Assembly (NCBI GenBank): GCA_938033875.1
Contig: CALHKG010000002.1
Coordinates: 1-28,627 of the forward strand
Direction of reading: 5' to 3'
Length of the DNA: 28,627 bases
From: an uncultured Candidatus Saccharibacteria bacterium
Lineage (GTDB): Bacteria > Patescibacteriota > Saccharimonadia > Saccharimonadales > Saccharimonadaceae
The position numbers were made by a program, and so were the translations under genes. The notes under the pieces were generated by a model. The model did not search any database. It was not told where the DNA came from and saw nothing but the letters and a program-made list of their open reading frames with translations. Below, piece by piece: positions 20,792-28,101 of the stretch. The stretch's first letter is position 1, and each line of letters opens with the position of its first letter.

Positions 20792-22281
20792 TAGGACTGA
20801 CCGATATTGCCAAGCACTTGCTGCCAGCGATCAGCCCTCATCTTTTTATCCTTAGCAGTAACCTGTTTTTTCGGAAATACCTTTTGCCCCCAAAAAGCAA
20901 ACGTTGCAGCGTCGAGCGGCGCGGTTGATAATTTATCAGTCATACTCTCCCAGCCAAAACCACCATGTTGACCAAGTGACCGCTCTTTCGTTATACGGAC
21001 CGTCTGGTTCAATAGCGGCTGGTCGTAGTGGGACAATTCACCTCTATCAATAGCATCTCTCATAAATTGATGCGCTGCTACCACCTCTTTCATATTCGGC
21101 AGAATGATACGCTTTTTAGGAATGCCAGCCTGTATAAGCTCCTCAAATAGTATCGGCGCTCCAGTCGCTCCATCAAGTATAATCACTGCTGCTTGCCTCC
21201 ACCGCTCGATCAGCCATTTCGATAAACGATGAAATCCCTCGCTCATCGGGCGGCTCATCACCACCTCAACATGTACACGTCCATCTTTTAGTGGCTGTGC
21301 AACTACTAGGGACCACGAGCTTCTATTTGGAGGGAACTTTACAGAATATACAGGCTTAAAGCCGTCATCAAAGTCAGGCTTCTCAGTAGCAAGGTCATCC
21401 CAGTCTGACTGTTTAATCGCTCGCTTATTATCAATACCATCCCACCAGCCAAGCCGCATACGATTAAAATCATCTATTGTCATACTGTCGGCTTCAGTCT
21501 GTATCACTTTTTCGAGCAAAAATATGTTCAGTGAGGGATTGGTGTCCAACCAAGCTTCCTTGTCATGAACATCAGTAATCTTTTCAACACCCCACTCAGT
21601 CCAAACGCCAGCAGCACCTTCTAGCTTATTTCGTCTATTTCTAGCAAACACCTCACCGACAGTTTCAGCCATTGGTGGCGTTCCGGCGTAGATAATTTGA
21701 GGATTGCCCGTCTTGGCTGATGCAGTCGTTGGCACTAGTGCTGATTGATGTGAATCAAGCATCTCTGCAGCCTCATCACATATTAGATCATCGTTAGTAG
21801 ATCCCAAACCACCCATACGCGTCCTGGTGTAAAAATGATACTCCGCGCCGTTCAAAAATTCGATAAACTTATAGTTTCTTGGCTTTTTACGGAATCTCGG
21901 CGTTAATAAATTGAATATTTCTTGGTGTTCATTTTCATAGAAAAAATCTTGCACACGTTTAATAACAACATCAACTGTATTCTGCTGCTGAGCAGTAAAT
22001 AAACCCTTAGCTTTGCGAAAAATAATGCCGTAGATGATCCGCGCTACAATAATCTCAGTTTTGCCATTTTGGCGAGGCACGCTCAAGCCGCAATCAAGAT
22101 TGACAAAATTACCGTCCTCGTCCTCAGCCAGCCAACGGCGCAGTACCAAACGCTGCCATTCAAGCAGTGTCATACCATACTCATCAAGCAGCTCAAATAA
22201 AAGCTCGGCTTTTTCGGTATTACCAGGATTATACAAATCAATTCGCGGTATTTGGTTATTTTTTTGCTTTTTTCGCGGCAT
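20791..22281 (-). CDS. terL: Terminase large subunit
   Basis: 496 aa. N-terminal ATPase: CGLSVPRQNGKTEIIVARI (Walker A-like, QNGKTE), LICDEAAEML (Walker B DE), YAGTPPMAETVGE (coupling motif). C-terminal nuclease: VVIILDG-like strand AAVIILDGATGAPI and the acidic DAATFAFWG end. It drives DNA packaging. It overlaps the small subunit gene by 26 bp; the overlap carries one copy of a 29-bp direct repeat. Confidence 0.92.
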   Translation of the reverse strand: MPRKKQKNNQIPRIDLYNPGNTEKAELLFELLDEYGMTLLEWQRLVLRRWLAEDEDGNFVNLDCGLSVPRQNGKTEIIVARIIYGIIFRKAKGLFTAQQQNTVDVVIKRVQDFFYENEHQEIFNLLTPRFRKKPRNYKFIEFLNGAEYHFYTRTRMGGLGSTNDDLICDEAAEMLDSHQSALVPTTASAKTGNPQIIYAGTPPMAETVGEVFARNRRNKLEGAAGVWTEWGVEKITDVHDKEAWLDTNPSLNIFLLEKVIQTEADSMTIDDFNRMRLGWWDGIDNKRAIKQSDWDDLATEKPDFDDGFKPVYSVKFPPNRSSWSLVVAQPLKDGRVHVEVVMSRPMSEGFHRLSKWLIERWRQAAVIILDGATGAPILFEELIQAGIPKKRIILPNMKEVVAAHQFMRDAIDRGELSHYDQPLLNQTVRITKERSLGQHGGFGWESMTDKLSTAPLDAATFAFWGQKVFPKKQVTAKDKKMRADRWQQVLGNIGQS

Positions 22282-22837
22282 TAGAGGTATCCTTAATCAC
22301 CTTTTTATTTTTCGTCGCTCTTACAGCCTTAGGCGCGGTTTTAGCCTTTTTAGGTGTAGATTTGGCTGGTTTTTTTGCTTTTTTCGCGGCATTAGAGGGC
22401 GCTGCCGCTTTCGCTAGGACCTTTTCCAGGACCGAACCAGATTTTGGACGGCGGGACCGAATATTCTGAAGTTCTTTTCTAAAAATATTGATATTCTGAG
22501 ACAACCTTGCCACTTCTTGTTGTGAAATACTTGACGAGGTAAGCTGTTCAACGTTTTGGCGAATCAAGCTCTCATAGAACTTCTCGTCATCATCACCGAT
22601 TGCAAGATCCATAATGTCGGTTTCAATCTCTTTGTCGAGCCTGCCCTTATAAAGCTTGTCCATTTTGCCAGGATTATCAAAGATATCAATCCAGCGCATA
22701 GCAGCCGCATATCCATCGCCAGGAAGTCTCGCTTTTAGTTCTTCTATAGAATCAATCAGTTCAGCAGCAGGTATTTTTCTAAAAAACTCTAACCATTCAT
22801 CATAGCCATAATTTTCAGTGCCTTCCAAATTCATCAC
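22256..22837 (-). CDS. terS: Terminase small subunit (probable)
   Basis: 193 aa counting from GTG at 22837 (ATG at 22834 equally possible), with GGAGGG upstream. An N-terminal helical region with DGYAAAMRWIDIF is followed by a middle region (DDDEKFYESLIRQNVEQL) and an Ala/Lys-rich basic tail that repeats SNAAKKAKK twice. Position directly before terL and size fit TerS, which recognises the packaging site; sequence evidence alone is moderate. Confidence 0.7.
   Translation of the reverse strand: MMNLEGTENYGYDEWLEFFRKIPAAELIDSIEELKARLPGDGYAAAMRWIDIFDNPGKMDKLYKGRLDKEIETDIMDLAIGDDDEKFYESLIRQNVEQLTSSSISQQEVARLSQNINIFRKELQNIRSRRPKSGSVLEKVLAKAAAPSNAAKKAKKPAKSTPKKAKTAPKAVRATKNKKVIKDTSNAAKKAKK
22259..22287. 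repeat. 29-bp direct repeat, terS/terL junction copy
   Basis: Perfect match to 22370-22398, 111 bp (37 codons) away. It encodes the end of TerS and, in another frame, the first residues of TerL. Confidence 0.9.
22370..22398. repeat. 29-bp direct repeat, internal terS copy
   Basis: Second copy, inside terS. It includes the same ATGCCGCGAAAAAAG that starts terL, so the gene junction appears to have been duplicated. Confidence 0.9.
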
Positions 22838-22880
22838 CGCTGCCCTCCAATATAACTTTTATTATTATAACATAAATCAG

Positions 22881-23285
22881 CTATTCCGCCAGCTCTGTTA
22901 TAGTCACTTCCACACGAGGATTTTTTCTATCAACACCGCCAAAACTTATTATCAGGCGGTTAACTATTCCACAGCAATCATCTTCTAAATAACCAGCATC
23001 AACTAGCAGGTCGAGTATACTACTTGCCATATTGTCGAGATCGTGACGGATTCTATCTTTATTATAAAAAACCATCATTACTTCTAAGGGACCCTCCCAT
23101 TTCATGTTTCTAAACTTACGAACCTTAGAGGAAAGACATATCTCTTTCATGGCTGCCTCGTGCCAATTGTTAAATTTTTCGCTGTTGGCAATAAATCTAT
23201 TACCAGTGCGTGAATTTTTCAAAATCCGTTTATTATTCTTCTTACTAGGCACTTGACCTGCGATATCGAAGTTAATATCACGCAT
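22881..23285 (-). CDS. rusA: RusA-family Holliday junction resolvase
   Basis: 134 aa. N-terminal PSKKNNKRI strand and the C-terminal RHDLDNMASSILDLLVDAGYL ... EDDCCGIVNRL carry the conserved Asp residues of RusA (DLDN, DA, EDD). It cuts branched DNA, for recombination and for clearing DNA before packaging. It lies just before the terminase genes and overlaps its upstream neighbour by 8 bp. Confidence 0.88.
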   Translation of the reverse strand: MRDINFDIAGQVPSKKNNKRILKNSRTGNRFIANSEKFNNWHEAAMKEICLSSKVRKFRNMKWEGPLEVMMVFYNKDRIRHDLDNMASSILDLLVDAGYLEDDCCGIVNRLIISFGGVDRKNPRVEVTITELAE

Positions 23286-23619
23286 CTCTCAAAACTCCAT
23301 AATGATTACTTGGTATTTCATTGCCGCCAGCTAGAATGAGTAGGTGAATAACATCTTTCAGCTCTCGGTTATCGTGAGCGCTACGAACACATATCATTGG
23401 ATTATCGTAATGATGATCGTTTTCCTTGATATGCTGCTCGGCGGCTTTGCCAGTAAAGTACATAACTGCGCCATAGTCTTTGCCAGCTTTGTTATTATCT
23501 AGGATCGTCCACATCGGCATATTAGTGGATCGATTGTCTTGGTTAACCAGCTCGTCGCTCAGGGCTTTAATGCGCCACAGCAAGGCTTCTTCAGCTGGAT
23601 TATCTGCTATGATTTTCAT
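23278..23619 (-). CDS. Hypothetical protein
   Basis: 113 aa, acidic-neutral alpha/beta protein (AEEALLWRIKALSDELVNQD; MPMWTILDNNKAGKDYGAVMYF; HLLILAGGNEI). AAAGGAAAT precedes it and the ATG overlaps the upstream stop (ATGA). Not recognised. Confidence 0.65.
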   Translation of the reverse strand: MKIIADNPAEEALLWRIKALSDELVNQDNRSTNMPMWTILDNNKAGKDYGAVMYFTGKAAEQHIKENDHHYDNPMICVRSAHDNRELKDVIHLLILAGGNEIPSNHYGVLRDA

Positions 23620-23873
23620 TTAGATTTCCTTTCCATTACTGTTGGTTGATTATCTTGACCAACAATCTTAATATCGTTGACGTCTACAAACTCAGCACCA
23701 GCAGCTGCGGCTACTTGATGATATTCGTCTTCAAAGGCGGTTGCACCAAGTTCTATAGTTTCAAGTACAACATCGGTAAACTCATTTGGTGCAGACACTA
23801 GGATTGCTTTTCGGTTTTCAGTGCTGTCGCCGAGATAAATTAGTTTTTTAGGGTAATAACCATTGCTTGTCAT
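23616..23873 (-). CDS. Hypothetical protein
   Basis: 85 aa (YYPKKLIYLGDSTENRKAIL; ATAFEDEYHQVAAAAGAEFV). ATGA overlaps at both ends make it part of a coupled operon. Not recognised. Confidence 0.6.
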   Translation of the reverse strand: MTSNGYYPKKLIYLGDSTENRKAILVSAPNEFTDVVLETIELGATAFEDEYHQVAAAAGAEFVDVNDIKIVGQDNQPTVMERKSK

Positions 23874-24088
23874 AGCACGTCCTCCGCCTTGATAATTTCA
23901 ATCTCTGATTTATCAACAGTGCTATCAACGTTATAAATCTCATCAGCGTAGTACTCTATAATGTCTGCAAAACCTGGTTTCGATATAACGCTATCACTCG
24001 TAGCAATCCTTTCGGCTTCATCCTCAGTTTTTGCCTCAACAAAAACAGTACCCTCTTTTACTACTCGAACATTGACTTCGTAAATCAT
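23870..24088 (-). CDS. Hypothetical small acidic protein
   Basis: 72 aa with an ideal AAGGAGATATCA before the ATG. MIYEVNVRVVKEGTVFVEAK then EDEAERIA is the beta-beta-helix pattern seen in many small phage accessory proteins. Not recognised. Confidence 0.6.
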   Translation of the reverse strand: MIYEVNVRVVKEGTVFVEAKTEDEAERIATSDSVISKPGFADIIEYYADEIYNVDSTVDKSEIEIIKAEDVL

Positions 24089-24108
24089 TGATATCTCCTT
24101 TATTTATA

Positions 24109-24195
24109 CTAGGCATAACATCCGTCCTCAAACTTACAACAGAAGCCCCTGGTTTCCCATACTTTGTAACGCTTTGCTGATTTAATTCTAGGCAT
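24109..24195 (-). CDS. Tiny Cys-containing protein (possible)
   Basis: 28 aa, basic, ending GFCCKFEDGCYA. Its ATG overlaps the stop of the 26-aa frame upstream. Supported only by the run of coupled starts and stops. Confidence 0.3.
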   Translation of the reverse strand: MPRIKSAKRYKVWETRGFCCKFEDGCYA

Positions 24196-24268
24196 TGTCG
24201 TATTCTTTTGCGCCGTAACCTTTCGGTGTTGGTATTTTGTAATTGCGTTTTTTAATCTTACGTTTCAT
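24188..24268 (-). CDS. Tiny basic protein (possible)
   Basis: 26 aa, starting MKRKIKKRNYKIPTPKGYG. Its ATG overlaps the stop of the 115-aa gene upstream. Low-confidence coupled small gene. Confidence 0.3.
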   Translation of the reverse strand: MKRKIKKRNYKIPTPKGYGAKEYDNA

Positions 24269-24605
24269 CCGACAAAACCTCTTTTATATATTTCTGCATT
24301 TCGACCAAATAATCATAAAGCTTGCCAGCGTCGGTAACGTGCCACTCTTTGCGGCGTTTTTCGTCAGTAATATAGCAGCTTTCAGGCACTTCGCCAGCAT
24401 GCGGCGCATCCCAGAGCCACCAGCTAATTGTTTGATCAGCGTCATTAAACTCATCTTCAAGCGTAATAACCAGATTAGTTACTAGTTGTGTTATGTAGAC
24501 AGCGGTTTCGTCGGTTATGCCACCGAGTAATTGACTTATCTCGCTATCTCTGCGCTGCTGTGCTTGAATATGTGCTATTATTTCAATAAATGTTTTGCGT
24601 TTCAT
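24258..24605 (-). CDS. Hypothetical phage protein
   Basis: 115 aa with GAGGAAG before the ATG. Helical N-terminus, then ISWWLWDAPHAGEVPES and KEWHVTDAGKLYDYLVE. The WW...YDYL layout recalls small Firmicutes-phage proteins of unknown function. Not identified. Confidence 0.65.
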   Translation of the reverse strand: MKRKTFIEIIAHIQAQQRRDSEISQLLGGITDETAVYITQLVTNLVITLEDEFNDADQTISWWLWDAPHAGEVPESCYITDEKRRKEWHVTDAGKLYDYLVEMQKYIKEVLSDET

Positions 24606-24644
24606 TACTTCCTCATCTCTTTAATCTTTTCCACCTATAAATCC

Positions 24645-24809
24645 TTAGTCTAACTTATTAAGTACAATCTCGTATTTGCCATCATCAAGCGTAATCTCTG
24701 CGCGTCTGCCCTCTGACATTTTAAGAACTTCTACAATAAGGTTGAGAGATAATTCTAATTTAATTTCTACTGGCGCTAAACTCCATAAAACTTCTAGTGG
24801 TTCTGGCAT
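24645..24809 (-). CDS. Small hypothetical protein
   Basis: 54 aa with a very good AAAAGGAGAATTAT start region. MPEPLEVLWSLAPVEIKLEL then AEITLDDGKYEIVLNKLD. First gene after the structured non-coding region. Confidence 0.6.
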   Translation of the reverse strand: MPEPLEVLWSLAPVEIKLELSLNLIVEVLKMSEGRRAEITLDDGKYEIVLNKLD

Positions 24810-24829
24810 ATAATTCTCCTTTTAATTTT

Positions 24830-25440
24830 TCCTCAACCGCAGAACTGGTGCTGGCAACCTGTAAGGAGGACACCGATGGCGCGCTAAGCGGCTGATTGCT
24901 CGCACCGCCCTCACGCCCCGAACACGTTACCAGAGTTGGCTATATAAGGTGATGATTTGACGAGTTTTAATTTCCTCACATTCGAGGGAATTAGGTTTCG
25001 TAAAGTCACATCACATGCTACGAAGCTTTCTATCAATAAGCAGATACCCCTAAGCTCATGATTAGGTACTTATTTTCAAGATAGCGTCTACCTATTCCGC
25101 CACTTATATAGCCAGTTGACAACACCAATTTGTATATCATTAAGTGAGTTAATTACTTTAAGGTTTGATGTTGCCAGTTGATAGCACCAAATGATAGTTG
25201 TGTAGAATAGAAAAATAGGCATACAATTTTTTCCCGGTAAACAAAAAAGGTGCGTTGGTGCTACCAGTTGAACAGACGATACACGTTGCACTGCAGGTTG
25301 CTTCAATTCCAGCTCACAACGTTTCACGGTTTGAGACAGCGCACCGGGCGGGTGTGGTGCGCTGACAGAAAGGAGTTGTGCATATCATCTGTCCAGTTCT
25401 ACGGTTGAATTGTTAATGTTCTACTGGGTACAATTTGTAC
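24830..25440. other. Gene-free structured region
   Basis: About 600 bp without a credible gene, in a genome that otherwise leaves few gaps. It contains the tRNA-like element at 24938-25113, a perfect CAGCGCACC/GGTGCGCTG hairpin near 25336-25364 nested in longer pairings (CACAAC/GTTGTG; ACAGATGATA/TATCGTCTGT), three spaced copies of a CCAGTTGA word, and a 15-bp inverted pair (14/15 match) at 24834-24848 and 25393-25407. A Cys-rich 79-aa frame here (25088-25327) is not convincing. Confidence 0.5.
24938..25113 (-). ncRNA. tRNA-Leu-like structured RNA
   Basis: On the minus strand an 11-bp closing stem (GGCTATATAAG/CTTATATAGCC) contains a 7-bp acceptor (ATATAAG/CTTATAT) plus discriminator A, followed by TGGCGGAATAGGTAGACGC (25084-25102), which reads as the D-arm of a bacterial tRNA-Leu. 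Next comes CTATC/GATAG in the anticodon-stem position, but enclosing a large hairpin (AATAAG ... CTTATT); then a small variable-arm-like GCT-TCGT-AGC; then GTGATG/CATCAC directly against the acceptor, like a T-stem, with a loop that ends TCAAAT but holds about 47 extra nt, including its own hairpin. No usable anticodon can be named. It may be a degenerate tRNA, a tRNA with insertions or introns, or a tRNA mimic. Confidence 0.4.
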
Positions 25441-25444
25441 CCGT

Positions 25445-25648
25445 TTACTTACGTTTACTGATGCGACCACCTTTTTTACCAGCACACTTCTTTACAAAGT
25501 GAGGACCGTCAATTAGGTCGCAGTTGCATTCAATATCTTGTGCAAATCCCTTGTAACTTCCATGACTTGCAAATGTAGCAGAGCCACCTTTTCGTCCGAT
25601 TTCAGCATAGAATTTAGCTTTTATCTGTATCTGACGGGTCAATTCCAA
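25445..25648 (-). CDS. KGG-motif small protein
   Basis: About 67 aa from a TTG at 25648 (GGAAG 7 nt upstream); the start is uncertain because no ATG fits. FYAEIGRKGGSATFASHG ... CAGKKGGRISKRK carries two KGG motifs, as in the Con-10/stress-type small proteins common in phages. It overlaps the 206-aa gene. Confidence 0.55.
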   Translation of the reverse strand: MELTRQIQIKAKFYAEIGRKGGSATFASHGSYKGFAQDIECNCDLIDGPHFVKKCAGKKGGRISKRK

Positions 25649-26234
25649 AATAAATCTTCCAGTCTTGCTCGTTTTCTTCGATGGATTTTTCAGCTTCTTC
25701 TCTAGTCGCATAGCGTACAGGTTCACCAGCATCATAGTCATTAAATTCACACACGGCGAGCGTTTCACATGCATGGTCATAATAGACAACCCAGCCACCT
25801 TTTCCGTTTTCAAAGTCTGGCTTAAAGTTTGACGTTCGCTGTAGTCTTACCTTGGCTAGTTCACGGTCAAGAGCTTTTTCACATTCTTCTTCAGTGCGGA
25901 ATACCCTGCCAGTACGATAAGCATTGTAATCACGCAGCATTCCAGTGTAAGCTGTTAGTCTTATATTGGTATTCTCAAGAACAAAACACCTGTCGCCTAT
26001 TTTAGGCTTCCAATGAATACTGTCTACTGGTTCTTTGATTTCCTCGAACCACTCTGTGAGAATATTCGGAAACTTTTTCAGGGTAGTTTCGTGGTAAATC
26101 ATTATTATTAAGCCCGTTTCTGTGGTCTTTTGGTTTTCTGGAGTACCGGCAATAAGATTTCCCGTTTTAGAGATATATGCTAACTGTCCAGCTTTGAACG
26201 TTGGTAAATCTTTCAGTAGTTTATAACGTTTCAT
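25614..26234 (-). CDS. Hypothetical phage protein
   Basis: 206 aa from the ATG at 26234 with AAAGGAG upstream. It opens MKRYKLLKDLPTFKAGQLAY, then PKIGDRCFVLEN, an EEECEKALDRELAKVRLQ helix and a GGWVVYYDHACETLAV strand. The start and the EE..A helix recall a widespread Firmicutes-phage family of unknown function. Confidence 0.65.
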   Translation of the reverse strand: MKRYKLLKDLPTFKAGQLAYISKTGNLIAGTPENQKTTETGLIIMIYHETTLKKFPNILTEWFEEIKEPVDSIHWKPKIGDRCFVLENTNIRLTAYTGMLRDYNAYRTGRVFRTEEECEKALDRELAKVRLQRTSNFKPDFENGKGGWVVYYDHACETLAVCEFNDYDAGEPVRYATREEAEKSIEENEQDWKIYFGIDPSDTDKS

Positions 26235-26412
26235 GCTTTTTCGCTCCTTTCTTAAACACACAGTATAGAAAAGTAAACGTAACTATAACCAACTCTGCTA
26301 AAAGTTCAAGAGTACTGAAAGCATATATGATATATACACTACCTGTAGTATCATCAGATATTTTGAACCCCCATATGAGTTCCGATAGTTTCATAGTTAT
26401 AAATACGAACAT
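26221..26412 (-). CDS. Small membrane protein
   Basis: 63 aa from the ATG at 26412 (AAGGAGAAGG upstream). A polar N-terminal part is followed by a long hydrophobic stretch, VYIIYAFSTLELLAELVIVT and FTFLYCVF, ending in KKGAKKHE: probably one or two membrane passes with a cytoplasmic basic tail. Unknown role, possibly superinfection exclusion. Confidence 0.55.
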   Translation of the reverse strand: MFVFITMKLSELIWGFKISDDTTGSVYIIYAFSTLELLAELVIVTFTFLYCVFKKGAKKHETL

Positions 26413-26425
26413 CAATTCCTTCTCC

Positions 26426-26614
26426 TTAAAATAGCTCCAATTGCGTGGCGTAGATTGCACGACTAGCTAATATCTGATTTATACGATGAATTGTGCGTTC
26501 ACTCTCGTTCAGGTCGTTTAGTGCACCCTCTTTCATCTCTAGTAAATCTGTAGTGCTGACCTCATCTAATGACTGGTAGTCGTCCTCATAATAAGGTCTT
26601 ACTTCTTTCTCCAC
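26426..26614 (-). CDS. Small acidic helical protein
   Basis: 62 aa from a GTG at 26614, chosen because GGAGGAG is 5-7 nt upstream (an ATG at 26635 lacks a site). YYEDDYQSLDEVSTTDLLEM and ESERTIHRINQILASRAI suggest two helices. It overlaps the preceding membrane peptide gene. Confidence 0.5.
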   Translation of the reverse strand: MEKEVRPYYEDDYQSLDEVSTTDLLEMKEGALNDLNESERTIHRINQILASRAIYATQLELF

Positions 26615-26724
26615 TTCTTCTCCTCCTTCATCCATTCTTCGTCTTGTTTAGCTATTTCGCGTTCTGAAATAGCTACAAGAATTAGAATTAGTGCTATGAA
26701 TAGTATCCAAATCAGTATGTACAT
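26599..26724 (-). CDS. Very small membrane protein
   Basis: 41 aa with one N-terminal membrane segment (MYILIWILFIALILILVAIS) and a highly charged tail (KQDEEWMKEEKKWRKK). Its 3' end provides the GGAGGAG for the next gene. Confidence 0.5.
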   Translation of the reverse strand: MYILIWILFIALILILVAISEREIAKQDEEWMKEEKKWRKK

Positions 26725-26739
26725 GCTTTCTCTCAATAT

Positions 26740-26874
26740 CTATAAGCCAATAACCCAAATTAATAATTTAACAATAGCCGCACCCAGCAGCGTGAACACC
26801 AATGCTGTCAAGATTACTAAAACACCCGCTGCAAAATACTGTACTTTATCAGCAAAATCTTTATTGTTATCCAT
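26740..26874 (-). CDS. Very small membrane protein
   Basis: 44 aa. A polar start (MDNNKDFADKVQYF) is followed by a long hydrophobic helix (GVLVILTALVFTLLGAAIV, LLIWVIGL). It begins 2 bp after the upstream stop. Confidence 0.5.
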   Translation of the reverse strand: MDNNKDFADKVQYFAAGVLVILTALVFTLLGAAIVKLLIWVIGL

Positions 26875-26876
26875 CT

Positions 26877-27143
26877 TTAATACACAATCCTCTCTCTTAA
26901 GATATAGCCCCTATCCAGTACGATTTCTATAATTTCGGCATGATGTCGTTTATGAGACTTCTTCACTAGTCGGGCGGCTCGGCGGTTTTGACAATAAATT
27001 CTCCGCATACGACCTTTATAGTCAAACCACTGAACAAAATAAATATGACGATTAAACAGTCTACTCTGAAATACGTCTTTGGTGTCAGAAAAAGAATCTT
27101 CTGGCTTAAACAGTAGTTTTATTTTTTTCCAAATCATAAACAC
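26877..27143 (-). CDS. Small basic hypothetical protein
   Basis: 88 aa from a GTG at 27143 (AGAGAGG 9 nt upstream) or 86 aa from ATG 27137. Rich in Arg/Lys/His (YFVQWFDYKGRMRRIYC, RRAARLVKKSHKRHHA), so possibly nucleic-acid binding. Its start overlaps the preceding gene. Confidence 0.5.
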   Translation of the reverse strand: MFMIWKKIKLLFKPEDSFSDTKDVFQSRLFNRHIYFVQWFDYKGRMRRIYCQNRRAARLVKKSHKRHHAEIIEIVLDRGYILRERIVY

Positions 27144-27474
27144 TTTTGTATTCCTCTCTTTCTTTAAGTCCAATACGATAAAGAATACCTTTTAGTTTTG
27201 TCGTACCGGCAAACGAATATCCGCAATCAAATCCATGTACTTTGTAGTGATAGAAAATTGATTGCAATAGGACCATTTCTTGCAAATCATTCTCGGCTTC
27301 ATGTTCGTAAATTGTAGCCCATTTTTTGCCATTGCTGTGTCTCCCAACGCCAACTATGGCTTTTGCATGTCCCATCAAATCAAATTCGATGACGCGCTGC
27401 TCATCTTTTACGATAGTCCTGGCTGACATTCCAGGCACAAGATCGTCTGACCATATCATAAATGGACCATCCAT
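27106..27474 (-). CDS. Hypothetical protein
   Basis: 122 aa from ATG 27474 with GGAGGGGG upstream; a reading to 27534 would overlap the SLT gene without a ribosome site. MDGPFMIWSDDLVPGMSART, VIEFDLMGHAKAIVGVGRHS, then KEREEYKSVYDLEKN. Not recognised. Confidence 0.55.
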   Translation of the reverse strand: MDGPFMIWSDDLVPGMSARTIVKDEQRVIEFDLMGHAKAIVGVGRHSNGKKWATIYEHEAENDLQEMVLLQSIFYHYKVHGFDCGYSFAGTTKLKGILYRIGLKEREEYKSVYDLEKNKTTV

Positions 27475-27491
27475 TTTACCCCCTCCGTTTC

Positions 27492-28072
27492 TTATAGATA
27501 TTTGAGATATTTTCCGTTCGTATACACTGACCACGCTTTATACCCCTGCCCTCGCCAAACGTGATAGGCACAGGCAATATTTGTAGCTGGATCATGACTA
27601 TCACAGTGTTCTCGTCCAGGTAAAATCCTTACCTGAAATAACGAGACTGAATAACCATATGTTCGACCGTTTTGTGTAAATGTCAGGCTCGTGTCGCCTG
27701 TCACATTCGGATCGCATCCGCTTTCAGCTCTCATAATTGCTAACATAGTGCGTACGTCCCAGTCGTATTTCTCAAGTAAAGGTTGAAACCTTTCGCAGCC
27801 GCCTACACGCCCTGCCTCCACAGCAGGTTTTTGAGGTGTAGGCGAGGCTTCAACCTTTGGTGCGGCTGTTTCCTTGAGCGACGGTTGCCGCTTCTCCGTC
27901 GCTAATGTTTTGACACTTCAACTTTGACGTTCTTGACGATTGTCGCAGCTTCAGCTTTGACTTGTTCAGTCTGATTTTTCTGATAGTACATACCGCCAAT
28001 AAACGCGATAATCCCTGTAATTAAAATCGTAATGATGATAGTTTTTATAGTTTCAATATTAAGTTTTTTCAT
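27492..28072 (-). pseudogene. Membrane-anchored SLT (lytic transglycosylase-like) protein, frameshifted
   Basis: Two frames make one expected protein of about 193 aa. The first (28072-27902) starts with AAGGAG before the ATG and has a membrane helix (TIIITILITGIIAFIGGMYY) and a charged region, then stops. The second continues with a Pro/Lys linker (APKVEASPTPQKP) and an SLT-like domain (CERFQPLLEKYDWDVRTMLA, AIMRAESGCDP with the candidate catalytic Glu, YSVSLFQV, AYHVWRGQGYKAWSVY). One added A in the run at 27908-27911 would restore the frame. Either a real 1-base deletion, a sequencing error, or frameshifted expression. A separate GTG start for the second part (27821) is possible. Confidence 0.65.
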
Positions 28073-28101
28073 TGTTTTTCTCCTTTTTATTATTACTTTC
28101 T

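Noticed and set aside
24938..25113. Group I intron in a tRNA gene
   Set aside because: Too short and without the conserved core segments expected of group I introns; only the tRNA-like parts can be supported.
24938..25113. tmRNA
   Set aside because: No 5' GGGG-type acceptor, no tag reading frame and a normal Leu-type D-arm, unlike tmRNA.
25088..25327. 79-aa minus-strand frame in the structured region
   Set aside because: Cys/Trp-rich, compositionally odd, no good ribosome site, and it overlaps the tRNA-like D-arm and the repeated words; more likely non-coding.
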